Numbered from the stretch's first letter, positions 42,705 to 52,110 are shown. The stretch is DNA of 53,367 nt from an uncultured Atopobiaceae bacterium (GCA_944321385.1 CALULC010000002.1:1-53367); one strand, 5' to 3'. Translations and numbers: made by a program. Notes: generated by a model not told the origin, from the letters alone.

Positions 42705-43148
42705 CTACCGGTCGCAGAGCCTCTGGTACACCTCTTCGAGCTTTTGGACGGCAGAGCCGCCACGTTCCTGGTACCAGGCTCCCTCGACCTGGAAGTAGCG
42801 AGCATGCGGCCCTTCAATCACGCAGACCTCGACCTTGTCCCTCATCGTTGTCTCGGCAGTAAAGACAGGCATGGTGCCATCCATCTCGAGGGACTGGCTG
42901 TCAAGGCGGTCTCCGGCAAGTTCCGAGAACAGACCGGCAACGTACTCGCGGTCCTCGTCACCGAGCGTGACGTCGGTGAGACCGTGGTTCTCCGTGAGAT
43001 GTATGGACACGACCTCATCGGCGCGCAGGTCCTTGAGCGGGCGATGGGCCGGGAACACAACGTGCCAGACAAAGGACGCGAGCGCGGCCGCCCCGCAGAG
43101 CGCGACAACGACCACGACCGCCCGGCGACGGTTCTTCGTCATCTCCAT
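42705..43148 (-). CDS. Small single-span membrane or exported protein
   Basis: 147 residues from ATG 43146-43148 (GAGGAGGGGG site). N-terminal membrane anchor (about 10-32), then an extracellular alpha/beta domain with LTENHGLTDVTLGDEDREYVAGLF and FQVEGAWYQERGG. No family recognised. Confidence 0.7.
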   Translation of the reverse strand: MEMTKNRRRAVVVVVALCGAAALASFVWHVVFPAHRPLKDLRADEVVSIHLTENHGLTDVTLGDEDREYVAGLFSELAGDRLDSQSLEMDGTMPVFTAETTMRDKVEVCVIEGPHARYFQVEGAWYQERGGSAVQKLEEVYQRLCDR

Positions 43149-43471
43149 GACAGCCCCCTCCTCGGAGGCACGTTCGTCTTTATGAGATTGTTTCCCAGGC
43201 GGGAGGGTCAACCGTACGATTTCGGCCAACGGTCCGCAATGCGCCGCGTCGCAGCTTGCTCGGGGAACGTGCTCGATGACGACATCCTTCCCCTCCGCCT
43301 GCACCCAGCCGAGAAGGACGCGCGTGAGCTCCGTAGCGTACCCCTGAATCCATGCCCGGGCCGCTAGCGCCCAGCCGATCGCAAACGAGGGACCATCGTA
43401 GTCGTGGTAGATGTGACGCAGCCGACGAAGCCGTGGCCGTCCTCCACGGCGTTGATGAGGGGAGGTTCCGA
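43149..43471. other. No convincing gene
   Basis: A minus-strand open frame upstream of the previous gene (text DGPSFAIGWALAARAWIQGY) has moderate codon bias but no good start and might be a gene remnant. Nothing else supported here except the terminator at its right end. Confidence 0.4.
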
Positions 43472-43511
43472 TGAAAACAAGAAAGGCGAGCCGCCCAGAT
43501 GGCGACTCGCC
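43472..43511 (-). terminator. Intrinsic terminator of the sigma/anti-sigma operon
   Basis: GGCGAG (43485-43490) with CTCGCC (43506-43511), then UUUCUUGUUUUC on minus, 25 bp after the anti-sigma stop. Confidence 0.8.
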
Positions 43512-43536
43512 CCTCAAATCGCAAGTTGTATCAGCT

Positions 43537-44673
43537 CTACGAGGCGCTCACGGGAATCTCCACGTCGCCCACGGTCACGCTCACGATGTCGCCCACGGTC
43601 ACGATGCGGTCGTAGGTCGTCGCCTTGGAGACGGTGCTCGTGCCGTCACCGCGCTTCGCCGAAGAACCGTTGGTGTCCGTAGCGTCGAACATCGTCCCAT
43701 CCGCAAAGGTCACGATCACGGGGAGGCCCATCACAGCAGCCTGCTCTGCCAGAGCCTCGTCGCTCACCTCGCCGGGAAGCGCGAGGTCGCGCGTCTGCCG
43801 GTCGATCGTGTAGTCCACCGTGACGCCGAGGGAGGACACCGCCACGGCGTCGATCGTGACTGCCGAGCCCAGCCACGTCGTGCTCTGGCCCGCCGGCAGA
43901 TCAACGGTCGTATCCACGTAGTTCATCTCGAACTTGAGGTTCCAGTCACCGGCCGCCAGCGTCTTGAATTCCCCCTCATCGGTGAAGATCTCGAGCTTGC
44001 TCATGGAGAAGCGCGCCGTGCGTCCCACGATGCCCGCGTCGTTCCACGTCTGCACCCCCATGACCTGCACGAGCTGCAGCGTGTTGTCACCGGAGTCGGC
44101 ATCGTAGAGCCGGACGAGACCGCCGCCGCTCATCGCGCCGTCCACGCGCAGGAACGCGTCCCCCACGTAGGTCAGCTTGCCGCCCTCGTGGAACTCGAGC
44201 CCCTCAAGCGCGGCGGGGTCGTCGAACTCAATCGAGTAGGCCACGGCGTAGTTGAACCGGTCGCCCACCACGGCCTCGGCCGTCACGGTGACGCCGTTGG
44301 AGGTGGCGCTCGCGCCGATCGGATGGCCGACCTCGTTCAGGAGCTCGGTCTGGGCCGGCGCGCCGCCGAAGACGTCGGAGAGCACGTCGGCCGGGTTGGG
44401 CAGCACGCCCGCTGCCACGGCGACGGTGCCGCCCCCGCCCAGCACGAGCGCCAGGGCGAGCCCGGCGGCGACGCGAGCCCAGTGGAGCCTGGGACGGGCG
44501 GGAGGACGCGCGGGCATGGTCAGGACCTCGGCGGGCATCCCGGCCCGAGCGCTCTTCTCTGCACTCCTTGCGGCAGCAGCCTCGCGCAGGCCCTCGGTCA
44601 TGCGGGCCTTGGCCTCGTCGGAGAAGCGCAGATCATCCATCGAGCGGGTGTAGGTATCAAGCGGGGAAGTCAT
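43537..44673 (-). CDS. DUF4179 membrane anti-sigma-type protein
   Basis: 378 residues. Cytoplasmic N-terminus with LRFSDEAKARMTEGLREAAA (sigma-binding type helix), one membrane span (about 60-80, GLALALVLGGGGTVAVAAG), then a large outer beta domain containing VTVTAEAVVGDRFNYAVAYSI typical of DUF4179. Overlaps the sigma gene by 17 bp, so translation is coupled and amounts matched. Confidence 0.85.
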   Translation of the reverse strand: MTSPLDTYTRSMDDLRFSDEAKARMTEGLREAAAARSAEKSARAGMPAEVLTMPARPPARPRLHWARVAAGLALALVLGGGGTVAVAAGVLPNPADVLSDVFGGAPAQTELLNEVGHPIGASATSNGVTVTAEAVVGDRFNYAVAYSIEFDDPAALEGLEFHEGGKLTYVGDAFLRVDGAMSGGGLVRLYDADSGDNTLQLVQVMGVQTWNDAGIVGRTARFSMSKLEIFTDEGEFKTLAAGDWNLKFEMNYVDTTVDLPAGQSTTWLGSAVTIDAVAVSSLGVTVDYTIDRQTRDLALPGEVSDEALAEQAAVMGLPVIVTFADGTMFDATDTNGSSAKRGDGTSTVSKATTYDRIVTVGDIVSVTVGDVEIPVSAS

Positions 44674-45184
44674 CGTAGTCTCCCTTCAGGTCGTCTCTGA
44701 GGCTCGCACGGGCGCGACTTAGGCGCTGTCGCACGGCGTCGTCGGTGGCGCCCACGATCCTCGCGACCTCGCACGTGAGGTAGCCCTCGTAGTAGTGCAG
44801 GTAGACCGCCTCGCGCTGCGGCAGCGGAAGCGCCATCACGGCGGCAAGCACACGGTCGTCGCGCCGCCGGAGCTCGTCCTCGCCGGGCGCCTGCGTCGCC
44901 GCCGGCTCCGGCACGTCGTCGAGACCCACTGCCGGATGCGCGCCGCGGTCGCGCAGCAGATTCCTGCAGGCGTTTATCGCCACGCGTATGACCCAGGCGC
45001 GCTCGTGGCTGGGATTGCGAAACGGCTCATCGCGGCAGATGAGCTTCACGAGCGTGTCCTGGCAGACGTCCTCGGCGTCAGCCGTCGAGCGCAGGTAGGT
45101 GTAGCACACGCGCAGGACGAGGTCGGCGTAGTCGCGCACGAGCCGCTCTGGGTCGCGGTCGGGTGCATTGCGGGGAATCTGCAT
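44657..45184 (-). CDS. Sigma-70 family (ECF-type) RNA polymerase sigma factor
   Basis: 175 residues from ATG 45182-45184 (GAGGAGG site). Region 2: YADLVLRVCYTYLRSTADAEDVCQDTLVKL; region 4: MALPLPQREAVYLHYYEG, then VARIVGATDDAVRQRLSRARASLR. Two-domain ECF plan, controlled by the overlapping anti-sigma gene. Signal unknown. Confidence 0.92.
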   Translation of the reverse strand: MQIPRNAPDRDPERLVRDYADLVLRVCYTYLRSTADAEDVCQDTLVKLICRDEPFRNPSHERAWVIRVAINACRNLLRDRGAHPAVGLDDVPEPAATQAPGEDELRRRDDRVLAAVMALPLPQREAVYLHYYEGYLTCEVARIVGATDDAVRQRLSRARASLRDDLKGDYDDFPA

Positions 45185-45387
45185 CGGCCAGCCTCCTCTC
45201 ATTTCCGTCTCACGTCTCTGGGATGCGGCCGCCATCCCGTCACCTACTACACACGCTCGAGCGTGAAACGTGACAACCCGAACGGCCGCGGAGATGAGCC
45301 TCTCGGCCCCATTTCCGTTATCGGCAAATTAGCCGCCGAAGAGGTATACTTATCTTTCACTTAATCTGCCGTTAACGGAAGGTGACG

Positions 45388-46275
45388 ATGGCGTTTCTCA
45401 CGGTTGCTGATGCCGCTCGGCTCTGGGGTGTCTCCGAGCGCACGGTACGCAACTACTGTGCCGAAGGGCGCATCCCAGGCGCTGAGCTCATCGGAAAGAC
45501 GTGGGCCCTCCCAAAAGACGCCGAGCGCCCGGGTCGCAGGCCACGAACGCAGACGAAGCCGCGCGCGCTTCTCGACGTGCTGCGCGAGGAGAAGGCCGCC
45601 GGCACGCCCGGGGGCATCTACCATCACGTCCAGGTCGAGTTTGCCTACAACTCCAACCACATCGAGGGGAGTCGGCTCACGCACGAGCAGACCCGGCTCA
45701 TCTTCGAGACCAACACAATCGGCGTCGCGGACGCGGTGCGCGTTGATGACATCCTTGAGACCGCCAACCACTTCCGGTGTGTGGACTCGATTATCGACAA
45801 TGCCAACCGACGCCTGACAGAGCGCCTCATGAAGGGCCTGCATGCCCAACTCAAGCAGGGGACGACCGACAGTCGCAAGGGATGGTTCGCGGTCGGTGAC
45901 TACAAGCGCCTTCCCAACGAGGTGGGCGGCCGCGAGACCGCGGCTCCCGAGGAGGTCGCAGGCCGCATGGCGGAGCTCATCGAGAGGTACGAGGCGCTGC
46001 CTAGAAGGACGCTCGAGGATGTCGTGGCCTTCCATGCCGAGTTCGAGGCCATCCACCCTTTCCAGGACGGGAACGGGCGCGTGGGCAGGCTCGTCATGTT
46101 CAAGGAGTGCCTGCGCAACGGCATCACGCCATTCATCATCGCAGACGAGGTGAAGCTGTTCTACTATCGCGGGCTCTCGCAGTGGGGACGGGAGCGGGGT
46201 TACCTTCTCGACACGTGCCGCGCGGCGCAGGACGCCTTTGAGGAGCTGCTTCGACGCTTCCGCATCGAGGGATAG
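45388..46275 (+). CDS. Fic-family AMP-transferase with N-terminal HTH
   Basis: 295 residues from ATG 45388 (GGAAGG site; an in-frame GTG two codons earlier is possible). HTH_17-type domain (1-45: LTVADAARLWGVSERTVRNY), then inhibitory helix S89-N-H-I-E93-G94, and Fic core HPFQDGNGRVGR (223-234) with catalytic His. A glutamate-containing inhibitory helix places it in the self-inhibited (class II-like) Fic group. Upstream, CCGTTAACGG and a CCGTTATCGG variant flank a TATACT -10, so it may repress itself. Confidence 0.88.
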   Translation: MAFLTVADAARLWGVSERTVRNYCAEGRIPGAELIGKTWALPKDAERPGRRPRTQTKPRALLDVLREEKAAGTPGGIYHHVQVEFAYNSNHIEGSRLTHEQTRLIFETNTIGVADAVRVDDILETANHFRCVDSIIDNANRRLTERLMKGLHAQLKQGTTDSRKGWFAVGDYKRLPNEVGGRETAAPEEVAGRMAELIERYEALPRRTLEDVVAFHAEFEAIHPFQDGNGRVGRLVMFKECLRNGITPFIIADEVKLFYYRGLSQWGRERGYLLDTCRAAQDAFEELLRRFRIEG

Positions 46276-46334
46276 GGTGCAAATAAAGGAAAGGCAACCG
46301 AGGAGATTCGCCGCCTCGACCAACGGCTTCAGGA

Positions 46335-46741
46335 GAGGTTCAATGACGCAAGGCGTTCTTAACATAGCATCTGGCTTGCGACTCGTTCGACTTGATGTGG
46401 CACAGCTGAGACACTCTCGTGGTACCAGGACCCCGAGACGCTCTGGATGGTCGACGTTGAGCGAGCCTTACACGCCCAAGCGGCTGGCGCGCGGTCAGTG
46501 ACGTCACACTCTTCCCGAATGACCTTCCCATCGTCATCGGCGAAAAGACCTGCAGGCGCACTACGTGGGGAGTCGCGTGATTGGAGCGCTCTGAGAGCGG
46601 GCGCGCAGGCTCGGCTGGAGCAAGGTCCTCGCGGACGAGGTCTACGACTGGAACGTCGCATCCCAATGGCGCTTCTCGGCCGCCGGCCTTAAGCCTCGCG
46701 AGCGCATCGAGCGTGGCACCCGCTGGCGACTGGAGCTGTAG
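46335..46741 (+). pseudogene. Decayed GNAT-type acetyltransferase
   Basis: Pieces in different frames read in order: WYQDPETLWMVD, SEPYTPKRL, GDVTLFPNDLPIVIGEK, VGSRVIGAL-stop-ERA, GWSKVLADEVYDWNVASQW, AAGLKPRERIERG. The order and content match a GNAT fold ending (acetyl-CoA site, then 'E-Y-W-N'). At least two frame changes and one stop are present. Confidence 0.7.
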
Positions 46742-46748
46742 ACGCGAC

Positions 46749-46814
46749 CGAGTGTGCACGAATCGAGAAAAACGAGCAGCTGAGTGGGTGTTTTTCTCGA
46801 TTCGTGCACGCTCG
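46749..46814. repeat. Long inverted repeat after the pseudogene
   Basis: Perfect 20-bp arms at 46754-46773 and 46790-46809 (GTGCACGAATCGAGAAAAAC), extended to 25-26 bp with one T-G mismatch; loop of 16. T-rich after the stem on both strands. Probable bidirectional terminator or small palindromic element. Confidence 0.8.
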
Positions 46815-47257
46815 GCGCAAGCAGAAATGGCTGGGTGTGGCTGGAGCTCCTCTATGACGCACGAAGCGAGTCGAGCAGAGGACTCTGGTACTCATGCAGC
46901 ATTCCTTTAGTGTGACAATCTGCTCAGAGTAGGTTGTCAACAATACCGGCAAGGCGTAAAGACAGAAGGCGGCCATGTGCCTCATCGAATCCAAGCCCGC
47001 GCTGGATGACCAACACGTCTGCGTCATCCGGCTCTCGCGCGCGGGGTTCGTGATGGAAGAGGACGGGCGTCTCGTCGAGGTCGAGCCCTCCCCCGCCTCC
47101 TTTGTGGCCCAGGTTGCCGAGAAGCACCTCACGGCGCGGCTCTTTCCGTCCGGGAGGCGCTTCCCGGCGCTATGCTCGTCGAGCCGCTCGCCCTTCTCGG
47201 CGAAACGCTCGAGGAGATCGAGTCCCAAATCACGCCAGCGCTCGACGAGCTCATCAA

Positions 47258-47334
47258 ATGATTCAAAAGGGGACTATTCCCTTTTGGGAGTGTGACAGTC
47301 AGCTCTGACGCCAGTGTCACCCCTTTTGAATCAT
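47258..47334. repeat. Intergenic palindromic element, CAAAAGGGG type
   Basis: Perfect 15-bp arms (47258-47272, 47320-47334; ATGATTCAAAAGGGG) enclosing a second short palindrome and a GTGACA/TGTCAC stem. A related single-stem copy lies at 51368-51398. Confidence 0.75.
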
Positions 47335-47648
47335 GCGCGGCGAAGGCGGACGGCGGTGCCGGAGCAGCAGGTCATGATCATACCCTCGAAGGTCTCGTAG
47401 CCGATGGAGGCGCCCACGATGGCATCCGCACCGAGCGCAGCCGCACGGGCCTGCATCTCTTCCAGCACCTCGTTGCGAGCGTTCTTGAGCTCGTCCTCGT
47501 AACCGGCGGAACGGCCACCAAAGATGTTTCGCACGCTCGCGCCGAGGTCGCGGAACATGTTGATGCCGCTCACGGCCTCGCCGGTGACGATGCCGAAGTA
47601 GCCCGCGATCTGGTAGCCCTCAACGGAGTTGGTTGTCGTGACGATCAT
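47331..47648 (-). CDS. YbjQ/UPF0145 family protein
   Basis: 105 residues from ATG 47646-47648 (GGGAGA site). [39 protein letters not shown] and [14 protein letters not shown] are the conserved YbjQ text. Small cytosolic pentamer-forming family, proposed heavy-metal or stress link; function unclear. Confidence 0.9.
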   Translation of the reverse strand: MIVTTTNSVEGYQIAGYFGIVTGEAVSGINMFRDLGASVRNIFGGRSAGYEDELKNARNEVLEEMQARAAALGADAIVGASIGYETFEGMIMTCCSGTAVRLRRA

Positions 47649-47675
47649 GAGATCTCCCTTCTCGATGACACGAAA

Positions 47676-47704
47676 TGTTACGAAGGGACTGTCCCTTCGT
47701 AACA
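47676..47704. repeat. Intergenic palindrome, GAAGGGACTGTCCCTTC type
   Basis: TGTTACGAAGGGAC, T, GTCCCTTCGTAACA: 14+1+14 perfect dyad immediately after the histidine kinase gene. Same core as 52111-52141 and 53138-53166. Likely doubles as a terminator. Confidence 0.85.
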
Positions 47705-47706
47705 CT

Positions 47707-48738
47707 TCAGGCGGCACGCGTAACAAGCGTAACGACAAGCTCGGCTCCCTCGAGGCGGGCAGAGAGACTCATCCCCTGAGCGGCAGCGAGCTTTGCGGCA
47801 ACGGAGAGCCCAAGGCCCGATCCTGCCGTCGAGCGCGAGGCGTCTGCCTGGTAGAAGCGCTCGAAGAGGCGGTCGGCATCGATGGCTGAGGGGTCGGCCA
47901 CAGGGTTGATGAGCTCCACGATGACGCCGCACTTCTCGGCGTTCTTCTCTCCCGCAAGATGTACGCGCGCTGTAAGCGGACCAGAACCGTGCCTGAGCGC
48001 GTTGACCACGAGGTTCTCGACGATGCGCGCGAGCGCCTCGGCGTTTGCCTCGACGGACACGTCCTCGCAGTCCAGCGTGGGCTCCCAGCCGCACTGCTCA
48101 AACTCAGGGTAATGGCCGAGAAGAACTTGCTCCAGCAGCGGTCTTACGGCAACGGGCCCCAGCTCGAGTGGGGTATCCGGGTCCGCTGCACGAGCATACG
48201 AGAAGAGCTCGTCCAAAAGCCCAGACATCGCAGCCAGACGCGCGTCGGCTGCCGCGAGCTGCTCGTCCTTGCGCGCCGAGTCCGCCTCCTCACGGGCGAG
48301 CTGCAGGTAGCCCCTCGCGCCGGTGAGCGGCGTGCGCACGTCATGGCTGAGCGCGGAGAGACCGCGCGAGAACTCGTCCGCAGCGCGCAGGGCCTCCACG
48401 CGCTCGGCGTCGGCGGCGTCGATCTCCGCGTTCACGGCATCGACCATGCCGACCATGCCCGGCAGGCGGCTCCCGCAGGTAAGCCGTGCGTTGCTCAGAC
48501 GTTCGCGGCACCCGAGAAAGCGTGCCTGGCGCCCAAGCTCGGTGGCGTAGCAGCCAATAACGAATACCGCACCCAGACCAAAGCCAAGCGCAAGAAGCGC
48601 CACAATCAACAATCCTTCAACCATGCGAAGTCCCTCGAAGATTCGTACCCACCCGTTCATGGTAGAGCTCTCGAGCAGCCAGTCGGCAACGGAGTACAGC
48701 CAACGGTAAAGCGGCTCGAGAAACGTGTCCGGGCTCAT
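47707..48738 (-). CDS. Sensor histidine kinase of a lantibiotic-immunity-type system
   Basis: 343 residues. One or two N-terminal membrane segments (about 40-65), little or no extracellular loop, then H-box [18 protein letters not shown] (His132), N-box [13 protein letters not shown], and [15 protein letters not shown]. The D-box is degenerate ([19 protein letters not shown]), as in kinases of bacteriocin/lantibiotic immunity operons. Its start overlaps the permease stop. Likely senses through the ABC transporter. Confidence 0.9.
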   Translation of the reverse strand: MSPDTFLEPLYRWLYSVADWLLESSTMNGWVRIFEGLRMVEGLLIVALLALGFGLGAVFVIGCYATELGRQARFLGCRERLSNARLTCGSRLPGMVGMVDAVNAEIDAADAERVEALRAADEFSRGLSALSHDVRTPLTGARGYLQLAREEADSARKDEQLAAADARLAAMSGLLDELFSYARAADPDTPLELGPVAVRPLLEQVLLGHYPEFEQCGWEPTLDCEDVSVEANAEALARIVENLVVNALRHGSGPLTARVHLAGEKNAEKCGVIVELINPVADPSAIDADRLFERFYQADASRSTAGSGLGLSVAAKLAAAQGMSLSARLEGAELVVTLVTRAA

Positions 48739-49556
48739 GCGACATCGCGCCTCGTGCCAACGAGAGTGCCGAGCCCGCCACTCGCGAGACAGAGCGGGAG
48801 GCAGACGATGAGCGCACGGACGGCCGGGGCGAAGCCGGTGACATCCACGGCGAGCATGTCCACGGCGCCGTTGCCCACTGCGGCCGTGGTGACATAGGGT
48901 GCCCAGGCGAAGGCGGCCTCAAGCGCGGGACCCCAGTTCAGACCGAAAACGTTGCTCACGAGCAGCAGGAAGGTGAAGAACCCCTGCTCCACGGCACCCG
49001 AGAGCAGCAGGAACGCGACGATAAAGGCAATGGCTCGGCTGCGCGTGAGCTGCCCAACGAGCAGCACGAGAAGCGCGTAGGCGCACGTCGCGAGCCAGCC
49101 CTCCCCCGCCCATGCCGCGACCTGCCAGATCGGCTCTACGTTGGTCACAGCACGCATGGTCACAAGGACGCCGAGCCCGCTGAACGCGAGATAGGCAATC
49201 AGAATCGCCCCCGAGAGGAGAACCGTGAGCAGGTACTTCTCGGCAAAGTAGGCGACGCGACCGCGCAGGGACGAGAGGAGCGTGAGCTCAAAGCCGGAAT
49301 CGGAGTCCGCGCAGGAGAGGTGCGCAGCCACGAAGGGGGCAATCGTGCTCACGAGCACGATGGAGCTCCCGCGCCCGGCGAGGCGCAGCGCGCCAGCACG
49401 CCCGGTGAGGCCGTCGTAGACGATGCCGGGCTCGAGCGGCCACCAGATGGTGAGGACGGCACTGCCCAAGGTGACAAGCGCGACGAGTGCGAGCACCGCC
49501 CACGGCCAGCGGGAGCGCAGAATGCGGTAGAGATCTGACTTGAGCAGCGCCATCAT
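48735..49556 (-). CDS. ABC-2 permease, immunity type (subunit 1)
   Basis: 273 residues, six membrane spans. Starts MMALLKSDLYRILRSRWPW; loop text with GFELTLLSSLRGRVAYFAEKY. Shares its plan and much text with the next gene (paralogue, about 270 residues). Overlaps both neighbours by 4 bp. Probably exports or expels a membrane-active peptide together with 49553-50353. Confidence 0.85.
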   Translation of the reverse strand: MMALLKSDLYRILRSRWPWAVLALVALVTLGSAVLTIWWPLEPGIVYDGLTGRAGALRLAGRGSSIVLVSTIAPFVAAHLSCADSDSGFELTLLSSLRGRVAYFAEKYLLTVLLSGAILIAYLAFSGLGVLVTMRAVTNVEPIWQVAAWAGEGWLATCAYALLVLLVGQLTRSRAIAFIVAFLLLSGAVEQGFFTFLLLVSNVFGLNWGPALEAAFAWAPYVTTAAVGNGAVDMLAVDVTGFAPAVRALIVCLPLCLASGGLGTLVGTRRDVA

Positions 49557-50353
49557 GCGACATCCCTCCTCGAGACGAGCAGTGCGTCAGCGGCGGTGGC
49601 GGCAACGGTAAGCGGCAGGCACACGATAAGTGCGCGGATGGCGGGCGCCAACAGGACGGCATTCTCGGCGGAGAGCATCGTCTGCGCCCCGGCGCCCACG
49701 GCAGACGCAATTTCCGCGGGCAGCCACGGGCCCACGGCCGCCGTCACCGTAAGGAACTCTCCGCCGAGAAACGCATACAGAAAGTCGACCCCTATGAGCA
49801 GGCCGCCCTCGATCAGTCCTCCTGCGCTGAGCACGGCAAACACCGTGGTCACGCCCTCGCTGCGCGTGAGGTGGGCCACGAGCACCGTGAGCACGACGTA
49901 GGGCGCGGCGCAGAGCCACATGCAGCCGAGCCAGGCTGCCACCTGCCACGCGGGCTCCGGATTTGCCACCGGAACCCCGGAGATCGGCAGGGCGAGAAGC
50001 CCCAGCACGAACGTGAATGCGAGCAGGACGGCGGCAAGTGCCAGCGAGAAGACGCACTTCTCGATAAACCACACCCTGCAGGCGCGCTCACCGAGGGACG
50101 AGAGGATCGACCGCGCGAACCCAATATCGGTTCGGTCGCAGCACACAATCGCCGCCATGGCCGCGGCAAGTATCTGGATGCCGCTCATGGCAAGCGCAGA
50201 GCCGGTAAGATCGTCGTAGCAGACGGGGCCCATGCTGGTCAAGCGCATCATGAGGGCCGGCGCAAGCAGGAGAAACGCTACAATGGCAGCCACAGCCCAA
50301 ATCCAGCGGGAACGCAGAACGCGATAGGCGTCCGAGCGGAGCAGGGCTATCAT
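49553..50353 (-). CDS. ABC-2 permease, immunity type (subunit 2)
   Basis: 266 residues from ATG 50351-50353, six spans. MIALLRSDAYRVLRSRWIW mirrors the start of its neighbour, as do SLGERACRVWFIEK and ALIVCLPLTVAA. A tandem duplicate (LanE/LanG-like pair). Confidence 0.85.
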   Translation of the reverse strand: MIALLRSDAYRVLRSRWIWAVAAIVAFLLLAPALMMRLTSMGPVCYDDLTGSALAMSGIQILAAAMAAIVCCDRTDIGFARSILSSLGERACRVWFIEKCVFSLALAAVLLAFTFVLGLLALPISGVPVANPEPAWQVAAWLGCMWLCAAPYVVLTVLVAHLTRSEGVTTVFAVLSAGGLIEGGLLIGVDFLYAFLGGEFLTVTAAVGPWLPAEIASAVGAGAQTMLSAENAVLLAPAIRALIVCLPLTVAATAADALLVSRRDVA

Positions 50354-51285
50354 CGGACGCCACCGTCCCTCTCGCCATCTGCGCCGTCCATGAGCTCGAC
50401 GAAGTACTCCTCGATGTCGCGCTCCTGCTGGGCGAGCTCGCGGACCTCGATGCCGGCCGAGAAACACGCGGAGCTGACCTCGTCGAGCGAGACGCCGGTC
50501 ACCACGAGCGCGCCGTCGGGCTCCGCGCGGAAGGTCGCCTGCGGGAGCGCCTGCTCGAGCAGGGCGAGGCCGCGCTCCAGCTCGGCAAGACGCAGGCGCA
50601 CGGAGCTCCCGCAGCGCTCGTGGAGCTCCTCGTCGGTGAACTCGGCCGTGAGACGACCGTCCGCGATGACACCGAAGCGCGTGGCGACGCGGTCGAGCTG
50701 GTCGAGCACGTGGCTGGAGATCATGATCGTGACGCCATGCTCGTGGTTGAGGCGCACGAGCGCGAGGCGCATGGCGCGCGTGGCCTCGGGGTCGAGCCCG
50801 TTGAACGGCTCGTCAAGAAGCAGCAGGTCGGGTCGGCCCACGAGCGCGAGGGCAAGGCCAAGGCGCTGCTTCATGCCGAGCGAGTAAGCCTTCACGCGAC
50901 GGCGATCCTTCGGGTCCAAGCCCACGAGGGCGAGCAGGTCGTCCGCCACGTCGCCCGCGTGCGTCATGCCGAGCGCAAGGGCCTTGGCGACGAGGTTGTC
51001 ACGTGCGGTGAGACTGGCGAGCACACCAGGGCTCTCGATGAGGGCGCCGATGCGCGAGAAGCCCTGCGGGGTGGCGCCGCCACGCTCCGGGTCGCCGAAG
51101 AGTACGACCTCGCCGGCCGTCGGTCGCTCCAAGCCGCAGACCATCTTCATCGTGGTCGACTTGCCCGAGCCGTTCTTGCCCACGAAGCCGTAGATGTCGC
51201 CGACGGCGACGGTCATGTCCAGGTTGTCCACGGCCAGCTTGCGACGGTAGCGCTTGGTGAGGCCGTGCGTCTCTATGACGTTCAC
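50350..51285 (-). CDS. ABC transporter ATPase (LanF-like)
   Basis: 311 residues. Walker A GKNGSGKST (36-44), signature-region SLGMKQRL (135-142), Walker B LLLLDEP (154-160), and an H-loop downstream. First gene of the ATPase-permease-permease-kinase operon. A TCTAAAG/CTTTAGA dyad lies 45-72 bp upstream of its start. Confidence 0.92.
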   Translation of the reverse strand: MNVIETHGLTKRYRRKLAVDNLDMTVAVGDIYGFVGKNGSGKSTTMKMVCGLERPTAGEVVLFGDPERGGATPQGFSRIGALIESPGVLASLTARDNLVAKALALGMTHAGDVADDLLALVGLDPKDRRRVKAYSLGMKQRLGLALALVGRPDLLLLDEPFNGLDPEATRAMRLALVRLNHEHGVTIMISSHVLDQLDRVATRFGVIADGRLTAEFTDEELHERCGSSVRLRLAELERGLALLEQALPQATFRAEPDGALVVTGVSLDEVSSACFSAGIEVRELAQQERDIEEYFVELMDGADGERDGGVR

Positions 51286-51329
51286 GCGAGCTCCTTTCTA
51301 GAGGCTGCCTCCCAGTCTGGCAGGTAGAC

Positions 51330-51357
51330 CTTTAGAAACCGTGAGCCAAATCTAAAG
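51330..51357. promoter_or_regulatory. Candidate response-regulator operator
   Basis: CTTTAGA (51330-51336) and TCTAAAG (51351-51357), arms of 7 with 14 between, upstream of the ABC operon. Placement suits activation by the neighbouring regulator. Untested. Confidence 0.45.
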
Positions 51358-51367
51358 AATGCTTGAG

Positions 51368-51398
51368 GATTCAAAAGGGATCTATCCCCAATTGAATC
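51368..51398. repeat. Imperfect palindrome, CAAAAGGG type
   Basis: GATTCAAAAGGGAT then ATCCCCAATTGAATC; overlaps the response regulator stop. Variant of 47258-47334; probable terminator. Confidence 0.7.
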
Positions 51399-52098
51399 AG
51401 GCGAGCTTGAAGCCCATGCCCCAGACGGTTTTGAGGTAGTCGTCCGTGCCGGTCTCGCGAAGCTTGGCGCGGATGTTGGAGACGTGCACCGCCACCGTTG
51501 AGTCGTCTCCGGCAAAGGACTCGCCCCACGCCAGCTCGAAGAGCTCGCTCTTTGAGAACACGCGGTTCGGGCGACGGACAAGCGCCTCCAGAATGTTGAA
51601 CTCGATCTTGGTGAGCGAGACCGCACCGCCCTTCTCGCCAGCCTCTCCCGGGGCAACCGTGAGCGTGCGTGCATCCGAGTCGAGCGCCCAGCGATGCCAG
51701 CGCAGCAGCACGCCAGAGGGGGCAGTGTCACCGCGATGACGCAGCTGCACCTCAACGCGCGCGGCGAGCTCGTCGAGGTCGAAGGGCTTGGTGAGGTAGT
51801 CGTCCGCGCCAAGGCGCAGCAGGTCAACCTTGTCGGCAGGCGTCGTGCGCGCCGAAATGACGATCACGGGCATGGCGTCGTTGCGTTCGCGGATGAGCCC
51901 AACGAGCTCCTCGCCCGTCGCGCCGGGCAGCATGAGGTCGCAGATGACGAGGTCAAACGCCGCGTCCTTCTCGCCCAGCAAGAGGCGCGCCTCGGAGCCT
52001 GAGAACGCCTGGGTCACCGCATGGCCATCGCGAGAAAGACGCGTGGTCACGACATCGTTGATTGCCGCGTCGTCCTCTATCACCAGCACCCGTGCCAT
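51397..52098 (-). CDS. OmpR-family response regulator
   Basis: 233 residues. Receiver with acidic pair ED (8-9), phosphoacceptor Asp54 in VICDLMLPG, Lys in DDYLTKPF; winged-helix DNA-binding domain from about 130 (LTKIEFNILEALVRRPNRVFSKSEL). Partner of the kinase at 47707-48738. Confidence 0.93.
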   Translation of the reverse strand: MARVLVIEDDAAINDVVTTRLSRDGHAVTQAFSGSEARLLLGEKDAAFDLVICDLMLPGATGEELVGLIRERNDAMPVIVISARTTPADKVDLLRLGADDYLTKPFDLDELAARVEVQLRHRGDTAPSGVLLRWHRWALDSDARTLTVAPGEAGEKGGAVSLTKIEFNILEALVRRPNRVFSKSELFELAWGESFAGDDSTVAVHVSNIRAKLRETGTDDYLKTVWGMGFKLA

Positions 52099-52110
52099 AT
52101 TTCTCCCAAA

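Larger units (their letters stand above)
46276..47257. other. Degenerate 1-kb region with gene remnants
   Basis: No intact gene. It holds the acetyltransferase remnant (46335-46741), a long inverted repeat (46749-46814) and coding-like text at 46975-47261 broken by a frame change (RLVEVEPSPASFVAQVAEKH, then LVEPLALLGETLEEIESQ in another frame). Confidence 0.65.

Noticed and set aside
43180..43524. Minus-strand frame before the small membrane protein
   Set aside because: No good start and moderate codon bias; kept only as a possible remnant.
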